NCBI GenBank assembly: GCA_021157415.1
Contig: JAGGWN010000095.1
Location: forward strand, 1-48,908
Reading direction: 5' to 3'
DNA: 48,908 nt
Source: Bacteroidales bacterium
GTDB lineage: Bacteria > Bacteroidota > Bacteroidia > Bacteroidales > VadinHA17
Shown here: positions 9,001 through 19,844 of the stretch, in pieces
Position numbering within the stretch: the stretch's first letter is position 1
How the letters are laid out: every line of letters begins with the position of its first letter
The notes under the pieces: model-generated
The model's database searches: none
Seen by the model: only the letters and a program-made list of their open reading frames with translations
Told to the model about the DNA's origin: nothing
Translations under genes and position numbers: made by a program

Positions 9001-9146
9001 AAGAAAAACTTAAAGAGATTGAACGTTTTGAACAGCTTATGAATGCCCCGGGTGATTCTCTGGAAATACCGCCGGATACCATCAAGAGACAGCAGAAGGA
9101 GGATAGTGCCTGTATGTTTTTGAAAACGAACATAATAGCCGGATAA
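6012..9146 (+). CDS. Large secreted tetratricopeptide-repeat protein
   Basis: This 1044-residue protein begins with a signal peptide (MRYRVLHASLLTGFLFVTVIAVWSQ, likely cut after about residue 24). Almost all the rest is a solenoid of TPR units. Typical cores are YRRAEDLYEKQKYVAAQKLFDDFI near the start, YFKLGYSYFMRKDYDKAKLAFYEI, YELGYCYYKTGQYDLAVKHL, YNRLGDCAFIKRDFNRAIAFYTKAY, YLQMGLIYYNLNNFKAAVKTYKQLIEKYPGTPEA and a last block near EAEKVIMKFI. Some units are of the YbgF/BamD kind. It should act in the periplasm as a scaffold or adaptor. Its stop codon overlaps the next start (TAATG), so it is translationally coupled to the outer-membrane barrel protein. The pair probably works together at the outer membrane, by scaffolding, export or envelope maintenance (inference). 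No enzymatic motif is visible. The start has no strong ribosome site, but the signal peptide begins right there. Confidence 0.88.
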   Translation: MRYRVLHASLLTGFLFVTVIAVWSQKPHYFSTKESQYRRAEDLYEKQKYVAAQKLFDDFIAKNQENKDLLTVQAEYYAAKCALFLFNNDAEYRLFVFISNHPESSLVKKAVFEMALFQYQKKSYRKAIEYFNRVDVASLNEQETSEYYFKLGYSYFMRKDYDKAKLAFYEIKDIRSDYSSPAIYYYAHIAYRENNYQTALKEFRRLTEDENFSPIVPYYIVQILYFQKKYNEIIDYAPGILEHATPSRQAEITRYVGDAWFQKGAYDKALPYLEKYAEKNPLNRQEHYELGYCYYKTGQYDLAVKHLTYATGSKDILAQNTYYLLADCFLHLGDKKKAGIAFSSAAGMDFDTKIKEDALFNYAKLTFELSYSPFNEAVRALKAYIDTYPYSKRIKEAYHYLVLAYLNTKNYKLALESLDQVKDKNNEMKKAYQKVAFYRALELLRSGDPDNAVILLNKSLKYGVYDQVLRARAWYWMGEAFYRMKDLQSALDAYMKFIYSSAAVSQPEYPVAHYSIGYVYFNEKKYDLASQWFRKYLSFTGKTTPTLIADTYNRLGDCAFIKRDFNRAIAFYTKAYKSGKNNADYALYQRAFSYGLLKNQQAKIKDMTTLIREFQGSNYLDDALYERGMAYMEVNNTTAALKDFQEIIYSYQSSLFVPKAYLQMGLIYYNLNNFKAAVKTYKQLIEKYPGTPEARNALTGLKNAYVDMNDVEAYFAYARQLGGFANVSRAEEDSLMYISGENIYMKGDCNKAESVLNRYLQKFPDGAFRINAHFYLAECLRHKGVFDEALKHYAYVIRQPRNLFTESALLASSALYYKKKDYSSALEDYVLLEKVAEQKKNILIARLGQLRCSYVLNHYRSAVTIAKEIIKMDNLTEETAREAWFKMAKSWQALGEDAKALEAYRKVAVEVSSPEGAESKYRVAELLYRMGRKDEAEKVIMKFINMSTPHPYWMAKAFLLLSDISIDKEDILQAKYTLQSLLEYYKITDDGILTEAQEKLKEIERFEQLMNAPGDSLEIPPDTIKRQQKEDSACMFLKTNIIAG

Positions 9147-10813
9147 TGAGAAATAACCATACCTGTCGTTTCTTTATTGTTTTAACAGGTTTTTTCCTGA
9201 CGATATCTTTTATGGTCCATGCACAAAAAGAAGAGATCAGAAAAGAAGTAAGGGTAGTAAAACCGTATGAACCGGTATTGTCGGATGCCCGGAAAATTAA
9301 TCTTCCTCCCGTTGCTGAAGACACGGCCCGGTATCATCCGGTGATAAAATATGAGATCACGCCGCATCCTATGATGATCTCTTATCAACCCAGACTCATC
9401 AAGCCTGCACGCATGGCGGGGGAATCTATCCCGAAACTGTATAAAAGCTATCTGAAAATGGGCATAGGCAACTATGTTACCCCACTGGCTGAGATCAGTA
9501 TTGCCAGTTTGCGTGCCCGCGATCATGCCTACGGCTTTTACCTGGGAAGCTTTTCATCCTACGGAAAAGTCAAACTTGCCAACGACAAAAAAGTGGATGG
9601 GGACTATGGAAACCTGAAGATGACGGGCTATGGGAAAAAAATATTTCGTTATTCCACTTTTGAAGGGGAGCTTTTTCTTAACAGAAACAAGGTCCTGTTT
9701 TATGGATACAATCCATTGCTGGACACTGTTTTGTCTAAAGAGAATATCCGGCAGGCATTCCTCAATCCGGGGGCCGGCGTACATTACTATTCTACCCGTG
9801 CCGATTCCAATCATCTGAACTTTGATATTCGCCTGCGTTATGATTATTTTTCTGATAGGTATAATCATTACGAGCATGGAATTAAATGGGATGCCCAACT
9901 GTTTAAAATGTTTGATGGGAAAACCCTGGGATTGAATATGGATGTTCAGTATTATAATGCGGATATTTATCCCACAGGTAATTACAATACGGTGGCAAAT
10001 ATCGAACCCTGGTATTTTCAGTCTTCCGATGAATGGAGATTGAAAGCTTCCATTACCGGAACGGTGGATGTAACACAGGGAAATCCCACATTCAGACTGT
10101 ATCCGAAAGTACGTTTTCAGTTTAAGATCATTCCCGAATACCTGGTAGCTTATATGGGAATGGATGGTGGGATGAAGGTAAATGACTATCAGTCCATTGC
10201 CGGAGTCAACCCCTATATCCGGCCGGGACTATATGTACAGAACACAGATCGCAAGATGGACTTTTTTGTGGGTCTTTCCGGTTCCCTGGCTCCCGGAACA
10301 GAATATAAGCTGCACGGTTCCTATGTTCTGGTGGACAACATGCCTTTTTTTGTGAATGATACGAACCACATTGGCAACCTGTTTTCCGTGATGTATGACG
10401 ATGTGCAGGTGGCAGGGGTCTCCGGAGAGTTTGTGACCCAGGCCGGAGAAAAACTTTCCCTGCGATTGTGGGCAGGCTTTAAAAGCTATGCTATGTCCTC
10501 CCTGTATAAACCATGGCATGAACCGGCGCTTAGAGCATCCCTGGGCGCAAGATATAACCTCCGCAATAAAATCCTCATGACAGCAGATATGTTGTTTATA
10601 GGCAAACGATATGCACTGTCTCCTGACCCTGTCCCCGATGTCATTACCCTGAAAGCATATCCCGACCTCAATCTGGGAGTTGAATATCGTTATCGCAAAA
10701 TCCTTTCTTTCTTTCTCAGGTTTCATAATCTGACTGGAATCAGATATCAAACCTGGAACCAATATCCTACACAGGGCTTCTTTATCATGGGAGGATTTAC
10801 CTATTCGTTGTAA
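9146..10813 (+). CDS. Outer-membrane beta-barrel protein coupled to TPR protein
   Basis: The 555-residue protein has a signal peptide (FFIVLTGFFLTISFMVHAQ, cleavage near residue 27). It then has a short conserved-looking mature N-terminus (EVRVVKPYEPVLSDARKINLPP), and afterwards a long run of alternating amphipathic strands rich in Tyr, Phe and Gly that ends in an aromatic/hydrophobic strand (GFFIMGGFTYSL), as outer-membrane barrels do. The strands resemble the barrel half of TonB-dependent receptors (for example YSTRADSNHLNFDIRLRYDYFSDRYNHYEHG), but I see no plug domain. It is therefore better called a barrel protein than a receptor. It starts on the last base of the TPR stop codon, so the two are made together. 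No terminator is obvious after it; gyrB follows with its own promoter. Confidence 0.82.
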   Translation: MRNNHTCRFFIVLTGFFLTISFMVHAQKEEIRKEVRVVKPYEPVLSDARKINLPPVAEDTARYHPVIKYEITPHPMMISYQPRLIKPARMAGESIPKLYKSYLKMGIGNYVTPLAEISIASLRARDHAYGFYLGSFSSYGKVKLANDKKVDGDYGNLKMTGYGKKIFRYSTFEGELFLNRNKVLFYGYNPLLDTVLSKENIRQAFLNPGAGVHYYSTRADSNHLNFDIRLRYDYFSDRYNHYEHGIKWDAQLFKMFDGKTLGLNMDVQYYNADIYPTGNYNTVANIEPWYFQSSDEWRLKASITGTVDVTQGNPTFRLYPKVRFQFKIIPEYLVAYMGMDGGMKVNDYQSIAGVNPYIRPGLYVQNTDRKMDFFVGLSGSLAPGTEYKLHGSYVLVDNMPFFVNDTNHIGNLFSVMYDDVQVAGVSGEFVTQAGEKLSLRLWAGFKSYAMSSLYKPWHEPALRASLGARYNLRNKILMTADMLFIGKRYALSPDPVPDVITLKAYPDLNLGVEYRYRKILSFFLRFHNLTGIRYQTWNQYPTQGFFIMGGFTYSL

Positions 10814-10953
10814 GTGCTTGTAATACAGATTGTGACCTTGGGTTTTCAACATATTAACAAACGTTCCTTATGATTATCCTCTTTTGTTTATTTTTTGTTG
10901 AAAAAAATCCGGAGAATACTATGCTTAATCGCCTGATTATCATTAAAATTTAC

Positions 10954-10961
10954 TATATTTG
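10954..10961 (+). promoter_or_regulatory. -7 promoter box upstream of gyrB (TATATTTG)
   Basis: This is an exact TAnnTTTG match, 26 bases before the small ATG frame at 10987 and 232 bases before the gyrB start. It is the clearest promoter in the gap, which implies a long leader for gyrB of about 220 bases. A -33 TTTG is not clear. Confidence 0.45.
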
Positions 10962-10986
10962 CATAACCAAAATTTTTATACTTTAG

Positions 10987-11085
10987 ATGAACAATAATTT
11001 ATTGGCTGAGAAAAGATTTTGTGGAGAGATGAGCAAGGGAAGGAAAAAGGGATCGTTTAAATGCTTTAGTGCAAATAGCAGTTAA
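10987..11085 (+). CDS. Possible 32-codon leader peptide before gyrB
   Basis: A short frame runs from ATG 10987 to TAA 11083-11085. It encodes a basic peptide that starts MNNNLLAEKRF and contains SKGRKKGSFK. It begins at a natural leader distance after the TATATTTG box at 10954. It matches nothing I recognise, and a frame this short can arise by chance. If translated, it could be an upstream peptide on the gyrB transcript. Confidence 0.2.
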   Translation: MNNNLLAEKRFCGEMSKGRKKGSFKCFSANSS

Positions 11086-11120
11086 ACGGGAAATCATAAA
11101 AACAGTGTGAAATTGAGTGA

Positions 11121-13193
<2,073 letters not shown>

Positions 13194-13227
13194 CCTCTAA
13201 ACCTTAAACCATTAACCAAAAACTGCC

Positions 13228-14712
13228 ATGCTCCTGCTTGGATACGATGTAGGAAGCTCATCCGTCAAAGCCACGCTTGTCAATGGCGAAACAGGAAGTG
13301 TACTTTCTTCTTCCTCTTTTCCTGAGCAGGAAATGACCATAGATGCTCCGTCTCCCGGCTGGGCAGAACAGGATCCGGCGATGTGGTGGAACAACCTGGT
13401 TAGGGTGACCCGGAATATCCTGGAGAAAGCGCAGGTGCCCCCGGAGGATATCAAGGCCATTGGTATCTCTTACCAGATGCACGGACTGGTGTTGATAGAT
13501 CGTGACAGGAAGGTGCTGCGTCCCGCTATCATATGGTGTGACAGCAGGGCTGTGGATATTGGAGAGAAAGCGTTTCAATCCATCGGACCGGAAAAAAGCC
13601 TGGATCATTTATTGAACTCACCCGGTAATTTTACCGCAGCCAAACTGGCGTGGGTGAAAGAAAATGAGCCTGAGATCTTTGAAAAAACCTGGAAATTTCT
13701 TTTGCCCGGAGACTACATTGCCCTGAAAATGACCGGGGAGGCGACAACAACCATTACTGGTTTGTCGGAAGGGATATTCTGGGACTTTAAGGAAAACGAT
13801 GTGTCATCACTCGTTACGGATTATTTCGGGTTTGACCCGAACCTTTTTCCTGTGATTGTGCCTGTGTTGGGAGCGCAGGGGAAGCTTTCGAAGGAAGCTG
13901 CCCGTGAATTAGGACTTTCTGCTGGCACAATGATAGCCTACCGGGCCGGTGATCAGCCCAACAATGCTTTTTCCCTGAATGTCCTGAATCCCGGTGAGGT
14001 CGCTGCTACGGCTGGCACATCCGGGGTGGTGTATGGCGTGAGCAATCAGCGGAAATATGATCCACTGTCCAGGGTGAACACCTTTATTCATGTCAATCAT
14101 CAACCTCCTGATAACAGATACGGGGTGCTCCTGTGCATCAACGGTACCGGAATCCTCAATGCCTGGATGAAAAAGCAGTTCACGGGAGTGAGCTATCCTG
14201 AAATGAATAAAGAAGCTGCCTCTGTCCCCGCAGGGGCGGACGGACTGATGGTATTGCCTTTTGGGAACGGGGCGGAAAGGATCCTGAACAACCGGAACCC
14301 GGGAGCACTTATTTCCGGACTGCAGTTTAATATTCACCGGCGTGCCCATATGCTGCGGGCTGCCCAGGAAGGTATTGCTTTTGCTTTTCGCTATGGTCTG
14401 GAAATTATGCGGAAAACAGGAATCATCCCCGGTGTAATACGGGCAGGGCATGCCAATATGTTTCTGAGCCCTTTGTTTGCAGAAGCGGTGGCCAACAGCA
14501 CCCATACTCCGATAGAACTGTATGATACGGACGGGTCTCAGGGTGCTGCACTGGCGGCAGGCCTGGGCAGCGGCTTTTATCATAACCCCGCAGAATGCTT
14601 TCGCTCCCTGAAAAAAATCAGAACAATAGAACCCGAAACGATGCTGGAATCCGTGTATGACGAAGCATATGGGAAATGGCGGGGATACCTGGAAAAGGTG
14701 GTAGGGCAGTAA
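13228..14712 (+). CDS. xylB: Xylulokinase
   Basis: This FGGY-family kinase of 494 residues phosphorylates D-xylulose to xylulose 5-phosphate with ATP. The N-terminal actin-like domain opens with LLGYDVGSSSVKATLV, followed by SPGWAEQDPAMWW, AIGISYQMHGLVLID and AIIWCDSRAVD, all characteristic of xylulokinases. The second domain shows AYRAGDQPNNAFSLNVL, TAGTSGVVYG, and the closing nucleotide part IRAGHANMFLSPLFAEAVANSTHTPIELYDTDGSQGAALAAGLG. The neighbouring xylose isomerase and sugar symporter support xylose rather than another sugar. It begins only 34 bases after gyrB on the same strand, and no promoter box or terminator is obvious in that gap, so some read-through from gyrB is possible. The expected regulator XylR is not present in the window. 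Confidence 0.95.
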   Translation: MLLLGYDVGSSSVKATLVNGETGSVLSSSSFPEQEMTIDAPSPGWAEQDPAMWWNNLVRVTRNILEKAQVPPEDIKAIGISYQMHGLVLIDRDRKVLRPAIIWCDSRAVDIGEKAFQSIGPEKSLDHLLNSPGNFTAAKLAWVKENEPEIFEKTWKFLLPGDYIALKMTGEATTTITGLSEGIFWDFKENDVSSLVTDYFGFDPNLFPVIVPVLGAQGKLSKEAARELGLSAGTMIAYRAGDQPNNAFSLNVLNPGEVAATAGTSGVVYGVSNQRKYDPLSRVNTFIHVNHQPPDNRYGVLLCINGTGILNAWMKKQFTGVSYPEMNKEAASVPAGADGLMVLPFGNGAERILNNRNPGALISGLQFNIHRRAHMLRAAQEGIAFAFRYGLEIMRKTGIIPGVIRAGHANMFLSPLFAEAVANSTHTPIELYDTDGSQGAALAAGLGSGFYHNPAECFRSLKKIRTIEPETMLESVYDEAYGKWRGYLEKVVGQ

Positions 14713-14786
14713 GTAGGGTGCAGGATGGAATGGAACAACAATAACAGTAAAAAAGGTTTTTTAAAAATAAATTAAAAATAAAAAAG

Positions 14787-16115
14787 ATGTCTGTTTTAAC
14801 GGGTCAAAAAGAATACTTTCCCGGGATTGGGAAAATACCTTTTGAAGGGAAAGAATCGGATAACCCTTTGGCTTTTAAATGGTATGATAAAAACAAGGTG
14901 GTCCGTGGCAAAAAAATGAAAGATCATTTTCGTTTTGCTGTAGCTTACTGGCATACTTTCTGTAATACTGGAAATGATCCTTTCGGTATGGGAACCAAAG
15001 AGTTTCCCTGGAATGCTTATGATACTCCTATGGATAGGGCACATGCCAGGATGGATGCAGCCTTTGAGTTTTTTACTAAACTGGGTGTACCCTACTACTG
15101 TTTTCATGATTTTGACCTGGTGGAAGAGGGAAATACACTGGCCGAATCTGAAAAACGGGTGGCTCAAATGGTAGATTATGCCAAAGAAAAACAACGACTT
15201 TCGGGCATCAAGTTGCTGTGGGGCACCTCCAACCTTTTCTCTCATCCGCGGTACATGAACGGTGCTGCCACCAACCCTGATTTCGGGGTGGTTGCCTGTG
15301 CCGGGGCACAGGTAAAAAATGCTCTGGATGCCACCATCGCCCTGGAAGGAGAAAACTATGTGTTTTGGGGTGGCAGGGAAGGATATCTTTCCTTACTAAA
15401 TACCGATATGAAACGGGAAAAAGAACACTTGGCCCGTTTTCTGTCCATGGCCCGGGATTATGCCCGTAAAAACGGGTTTACCGGCACTTTCCTGATCGAA
15501 CCCAAGCCCATGGAACCATCCAAACACCAATATGATTATGATGTTGAGACGGTTATTGGTTTCCTCCGTCATTATGGATTGGATAAAGATTTTAAGTTAA
15601 ATATAGAAGTGAACCATGCCACCCTGGCCGGCCATACTTTCCAGCATGAATTACAGGCAGCTGCCGATGCGGGACTGCTTGGAAGTATCGATGCCAATCG
15701 GGGTGATTATCAGAACGGCTGGGATACCGATCAGTTTGTCATTAACCTGTATGAGACGGTCGAAGCCATGCTGGTGATCCTCGAGGCAGGTGGTTTCACC
15801 ACAGGCGGTGTTAACTTTGACGCTAAAACACGCAGGAACTCAACCGACCTGGAAGATATTTTTGTGGCCCATATTGCTGCCATGGATGTCTTTGCACGGG
15901 CCCTGGAAGTGGCGGACCGTATTTTGACGGAATCTCCGTATCTTTCGAAAAGAAAGAAAAGGTATGCTTCTTTTGATGCAGGGGAAGGAGCGGCTTTTGA
16001 AGCCGGAAATATGACCATGGAGGATCTGCATGATCTGGCCGCCCGGTACGGGGAGCCTGCCAGGATCAGCGGAAAGCAGGAATGGTTTGAACAATTAATC
16101 AATCAATATATCTGA
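14787..16115 (+). CDS. xylA: Xylose isomerase
   Basis: This cytoplasmic enzyme converts D-xylose to D-xylulose with two divalent metal ions. The 442-residue length is that of the long (class II) form. It starts with the usual [14 protein letters not shown] and keeps [28 protein letters not shown] with the catalytic His107, [64 protein letters not shown] with the metal-binding Glu and the Lys near it, [18 protein letters not shown] and [19 protein letters not shown]. It lies 74 AT-rich bases after xylB and five bases before the symporter gene, so these three genes form one cluster that takes up and feeds xylose into the pentose phosphate pathway. A run of A before the ATG at 14787 serves in place of a strong Shine-Dalgarno site. 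Confidence 0.98.
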   Translation: MSVLTGQKEYFPGIGKIPFEGKESDNPLAFKWYDKNKVVRGKKMKDHFRFAVAYWHTFCNTGNDPFGMGTKEFPWNAYDTPMDRAHARMDAAFEFFTKLGVPYYCFHDFDLVEEGNTLAESEKRVAQMVDYAKEKQRLSGIKLLWGTSNLFSHPRYMNGAATNPDFGVVACAGAQVKNALDATIALEGENYVFWGGREGYLSLLNTDMKREKEHLARFLSMARDYARKNGFTGTFLIEPKPMEPSKHQYDYDVETVIGFLRHYGLDKDFKLNIEVNHATLAGHTFQHELQAAADAGLLGSIDANRGDYQNGWDTDQFVINLYETVEAMLVILEAGGFTTGGVNFDAKTRRNSTDLEDIFVAHIAAMDVFARALEVADRILTESPYLSKRKKRYASFDAGEGAAFEAGNMTMEDLHDLAARYGEPARISGKQEWFEQLINQYI

Positions 16116-16120
16116 TTAAT

Positions 16121-17737
16121 ATGATACATTCGCAGGACCAGGGAAACCGGGCATTTATCATGTCCGTGACTGTGGTGGCCACCCTCGGGGGACTTTTATT
16201 CGGATACGATACGGCTGTGATCTCCGGCGCTGTAAAAGCTTTGCAGGGATTTTTTATTGATTCGCTGAACGAACATGCACAGGTTGCAGCCAAGGTGATT
16301 CTGCAGTACAGGATCAGTGTGGCGGCAGTCGTTGCCATCATCGTGTATGCCCTGGGCGCCATGCTTGTGAAACTGTATGGGCGAAAGAAAGGGTTGTTAA
16401 TTACTGCCTTTGTAGCGTTGCTGGCTGTCGTGGGTATTGTGAAGTATTTTGACAACCCCCTGACACTCACGGAAAAGACCGCTAACTCATTGAAAGGGTT
16501 TGTTGTGTCTTCGGCTTTGGTCGGATGTATTATCGGGGGCAGCATCGGCGGTTTTGTCAGCCGAAAACTTGGAAGGAAAAAGGGCCTGGTGCTGGCAGCT
16601 TTGCTGTTTACTCTGTCGGCCGTTGGTTCGGCGATCCCTGAGAAGATGAATATTTTTATGGTACAACCGGTAATCTCGTTTATCATTTACCGGATTATCG
16701 GAGGAATAGGAGTGGGGCTTGCCTCTATGTTGTCACCCATGTACATCGCCGAGATTGCTCCGGCAAAAATGCGTGGTCGTCTGGTATCATTGAATCAGTT
16801 TGCTATCATCTTTGGTATGCTGGTTGTTTATTTTGTAAATTATTATATTGCCTATACACATCAGGGTAATGACACCTGGCTGAAACTTACCGGATGGCGT
16901 TGGATGTTTGCCTCGGAAACCATCCCCGCAACCCTTTTTATGGTGTTGCTTTTCTTTGTTCCGGAAACTCCCCGTTACCTGGTACTGGTCGGTGAAGAAC
17001 ATAAGGCAGAATCCGTACTTCAAAAAGTAGTTGGATACGTTCATGCAGGAAAGGTGCTGGCAGAAATACGGAATACCCTGATAGAGAAGTCGGTACCGTG
17101 GCTTTCTTTTGGCGGGATGGTGATTTTTATCGGTATCATGCTTTCGGTGTTTCAGCAATTCGTTGGGATCAACGTGGTTCTCTACTATGCTCCCGAGATC
17201 TTCCGGAATATGGGTTCGGGCACGGATACGGCCTTGCTCCAGACGATTATTGTCGGTGCTATCAATCTACTGTTTACCGTATTGGCAATCCTTACGGTGG
17301 ACCGTTTTGGCAGAAAGCCCTTACAGATCATCGGAGCACTGGGCATGGCTATTTCTATGTTTGCCCTGGGGTTCTCCTTCTATTTTCAGAAAATGGGCCT
17401 GGGAACCCTGGTTTTCATGCTTACTTATGTGGCTTTTTTTGCTATGTCATGGGGGCCGGTTACCTGGGTGTTACTCTCGGAAATTTTCCCAAATAGTATC
17501 CGGGGAGCTATGTCTATCGCCGTGGCAGCTCAGTGGGTCGCTAACCTGATTATCTCCTGGACTTTTCCGGTCATGAACGATAACAGTGCGTTGATCAGAA
17601 TCTTCCATCATGGTTTTTCTTACTGGATATACGGCTTGATGGGGGTCCTTGCTGCCTGGTATGTCTGGAAACTTGTCCCGGAAACCAAAGGAAAAACCCT
17701 GGAGGAGATTCAGATGATCTGGAAGAGAAGAGACTGA
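16121..17737 (+). CDS. xylE: Sugar porter-family MFS symporter (xylose transporter)
   Basis: This twelve-helix inner-membrane transporter of the major facilitator sugar-porter family has 538 residues, somewhat longer than E. coli XylE because of longer loops after helix 2. Diagnostic motifs are GGLLFGYDTAVISGAV in helix 1, GRKKGL after helix 2, RIIGGIGVGLASMLSPMYIAEIAPAKMRGRLVSLNQ, PETPRYLV in the central loop, QQFVGINVVLYYAPEIF in helix 7, VDRFGRKPL and the closing VPETKGKTLEEIQ. The GVGLASMLSPMYIAE and QQFVGIN signatures are those of the XylE/GLUT branch, which import sugar with a proton. Its place five bases after xylA makes xylose the likely substrate; glucose or arabinose cannot be ruled out. 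It is the last gene of the cluster and converges on the CocE-type hydrolase gene 90 bases away. Confidence 0.92.
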   Translation: MIHSQDQGNRAFIMSVTVVATLGGLLFGYDTAVISGAVKALQGFFIDSLNEHAQVAAKVILQYRISVAAVVAIIVYALGAMLVKLYGRKKGLLITAFVALLAVVGIVKYFDNPLTLTEKTANSLKGFVVSSALVGCIIGGSIGGFVSRKLGRKKGLVLAALLFTLSAVGSAIPEKMNIFMVQPVISFIIYRIIGGIGVGLASMLSPMYIAEIAPAKMRGRLVSLNQFAIIFGMLVVYFVNYYIAYTHQGNDTWLKLTGWRWMFASETIPATLFMVLLFFVPETPRYLVLVGEEHKAESVLQKVVGYVHAGKVLAEIRNTLIEKSVPWLSFGGMVIFIGIMLSVFQQFVGINVVLYYAPEIFRNMGSGTDTALLQTIIVGAINLLFTVLAILTVDRFGRKPLQIIGALGMAISMFALGFSFYFQKMGLGTLVFMLTYVAFFAMSWGPVTWVLLSEIFPNSIRGAMSIAVAAQWVANLIISWTFPVMNDNSALIRIFHHGFSYWIYGLMGVLAAWYVWKLVPETKGKTLEEIQMIWKRRD

Positions 17738-17827
17738 CACCTTGCCAGAGTCTGGCTTGCTTTCCTGCCTGACTATCGCAGTGAAACTTGTTTATCACCG
17801 GTAGAAAGCGTTGTTTCGGACAAACGA

Positions 17828-19714
17828 TTATTTCAACACCCTGAACTCAATCCTGGAAGCATGCTCTCCGCCAGTATAAACGCGGTGTGTGGCTTTGCTA
17901 AAATCTGCCGGTTGGGTATCCAGGTAAATATTGTTTACATATTTCTGAGGATTGAGATCTACCAGCGGAAACCAGGTACTTTGAACCTGTACCATGATGC
18001 AGTGGCCTGTTTTAAAAGTGTGTAAAACATCCTGCAAAGGGAACTGTACGGGGGTAACCTTGCCAGGGATGAATGGTACAGGATTTACATAACTGTTGCG
18101 ATAGCGCCCGCGGAACACTTCGCTCCGGACCATTTGCTGGTACCCACCCATATGGATCGTAGGAGGATTCCCTTGAAAATCAGGAAAGTCATCCGGATAA
18201 ACATCAATCAGCTTGACGATCCAGTCAGCAGCCGTGCCGGTGGTTGATACATAAAGATCCACCAGGGTCTTGCCCGCTATCGTCATGTCTTTTTTCAGCG
18301 GAGAGGTTTTATATACCAGCACATCCGGCCGGCGTCCTGCAAAACGTTGATCGTCGGTCATATACTGTGCCGACATGCCAGTAGTGATCAGCTCGGTATA
18401 AGGCACTGCCTTGGCCGGATCGCTGACATATTCGTCATAACCTCTGGTGGTAGGTTCGGAAAAAGAAAGCTGATGATCCGGTGCGAAGAACAAAGTGTTG
18501 CTGACAGTGTGCTGAGGGGGCCAAGTATCAAACGTTTTCCATTCGTTGCTGCCGGTAATGTACATGGTGGCTTCCGCCAGATGGGGTCTCCCTTGGCCTT
18601 TCAGATAATACTGAAAGAAAGGGAACTCAATGTTATTCCGGTAATATTCGGAAGGAGCCGGGTCGGTGGAGAACCACACATACCCCAGATGGTCTCCGCT
18701 ACTGCGGGCCCAGCCACCGTGGCGCCATGGACCGATGACAATACGAATATCCCCGCCGGGGCTGTTATTTTCCATAGTCTGGTAGGTGGCAAAGGTCCCG
18801 TACAGGTCTTCCGCATCGTACCATCCGCCCACCACCAGAATGGCAGGCCTTATTTTCTTAAGATGAGGCAAGAGGTCTCGTTCCTGCCAGAAACGATCGT
18901 AATCGGGATGATTCGCGATCTCATCCCAGAAATGTATATTTCCGTGGTAATATTGCTTATTCACATTAGACAGTGGTTCCAGATCCATAAAAAATTTATA
19001 GCCGTCCGGGGTTCCATGGCTAAAGCGTTTGCCCCATTTTGTAGTGGGTTTGGGACGAGGTTGTCCGAAAACAGCCAGAAAATTAAAAGCATGCGGCAGA
19101 AAAAACGCACCGTGGTGATGAAAATCATCCCAGAACCAGTCGGCAATGGGTGCCTGAGGTGAGATGGCCTTGACAGCCGGGTGGGCGTCCACCGCAGCGC
19201 AGGAAGAATAAAAGCCGGGGTAAGAGATGCCCCATATTCCTACTTTACCGTTACTTTCCCTGATATTTTTCACCAGCCAGTCTACCGTGTCCCACGTGTC
19301 TGTACTCTCATCCACGCCCTTTGGGTTCTTAGTGTGGTTATGCATAGGCCGCATATTGACATACGTGCCTTCCGACATGAAGCGGCCCCGGACATCCTGA
19401 TATACAAAGATATACTTCTCCTGCATGAAAAGGTCGGAAGGACCGAGATGTCTTTTTTTATCTTTTCCGTAAGGTCTTACCGAATAGGGAGTACGGTTCA
19501 GCAGGACCGGATACTTGTGACTGTGGTCTTTGGGGATATAGACTGAAGTGAATAAATGTACCCCGTCACGCATGGGAATCCTGTATTCAAACTTATCATA
19601 AGCAGCGGAAGTAACTTCTTTGGAAACCGGTTTCCTCGCCGGACTGCTACCGGTAAGTACCGCGGTGAGAAGCAACAGGGCTGCAAGGATAAAATGACGT
19701 GGTTTAATCATCAT
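17828..19714 (-). CDS. Secreted CocE/NonD-family hydrolase
   Basis: The 628-residue alpha/beta-hydrolase is of the X-Pro dipeptidyl-peptidase S15 / cocaine esterase / glutaryl-7-ACA acylase group. A signal peptide (FILAALLLLTAVLTGSSPA) ends near residue 26, so it acts in the periplasm or outside. The first catalytic block reads IPMRDGVHLFTSVYIPKD. VYQDVRGRFMSEG carries the oxyanion-side Tyr/Asp pattern, GKVGIWGISYPGFYS carries the nucleophile Ser164, and VVGGWYDAEDLYGTF and RIVIGPWRHGGWAR carry the acid and the His. The last third (LVDLYVSTTGTAADWIVKLIDVYP onward) is the jelly-roll domain of S15 enzymes. Substrate is unknown; peptides or acylated amines are likely. It lies convergent to the symporter and upstream of nothing it clearly belongs to. 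Confidence 0.9.
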   Translation of the reverse strand: MMIKPRHFILAALLLLTAVLTGSSPARKPVSKEVTSAAYDKFEYRIPMRDGVHLFTSVYIPKDHSHKYPVLLNRTPYSVRPYGKDKKRHLGPSDLFMQEKYIFVYQDVRGRFMSEGTYVNMRPMHNHTKNPKGVDESTDTWDTVDWLVKNIRESNGKVGIWGISYPGFYSSCAAVDAHPAVKAISPQAPIADWFWDDFHHHGAFFLPHAFNFLAVFGQPRPKPTTKWGKRFSHGTPDGYKFFMDLEPLSNVNKQYYHGNIHFWDEIANHPDYDRFWQERDLLPHLKKIRPAILVVGGWYDAEDLYGTFATYQTMENNSPGGDIRIVIGPWRHGGWARSSGDHLGYVWFSTDPAPSEYYRNNIEFPFFQYYLKGQGRPHLAEATMYITGSNEWKTFDTWPPQHTVSNTLFFAPDHQLSFSEPTTRGYDEYVSDPAKAVPYTELITTGMSAQYMTDDQRFAGRRPDVLVYKTSPLKKDMTIAGKTLVDLYVSTTGTAADWIVKLIDVYPDDFPDFQGNPPTIHMGGYQQMVRSEVFRGRYRNSYVNPVPFIPGKVTPVQFPLQDVLHTFKTGHCIMVQVQSTWFPLVDLNPQKYVNNIYLDTQPADFSKATHRVYTGGEHASRIEFRVLK

Positions 19715-19844
19715 AAAACGTTATTAATGATACGAATGATCAAGCTTCGCGCTCAAAATCTCCAATACTAATCGTACCCCGAAGATCCTGCGACCTGAAC
19801 ATCAAATCCATCCTGCCGTAACCGGAAACGATGAACCAATCCAT

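Noticed and set aside
9146-10813. Full TonB-dependent receptor
   Set aside because: No plug domain is visible, and only the barrel strands resemble receptors.
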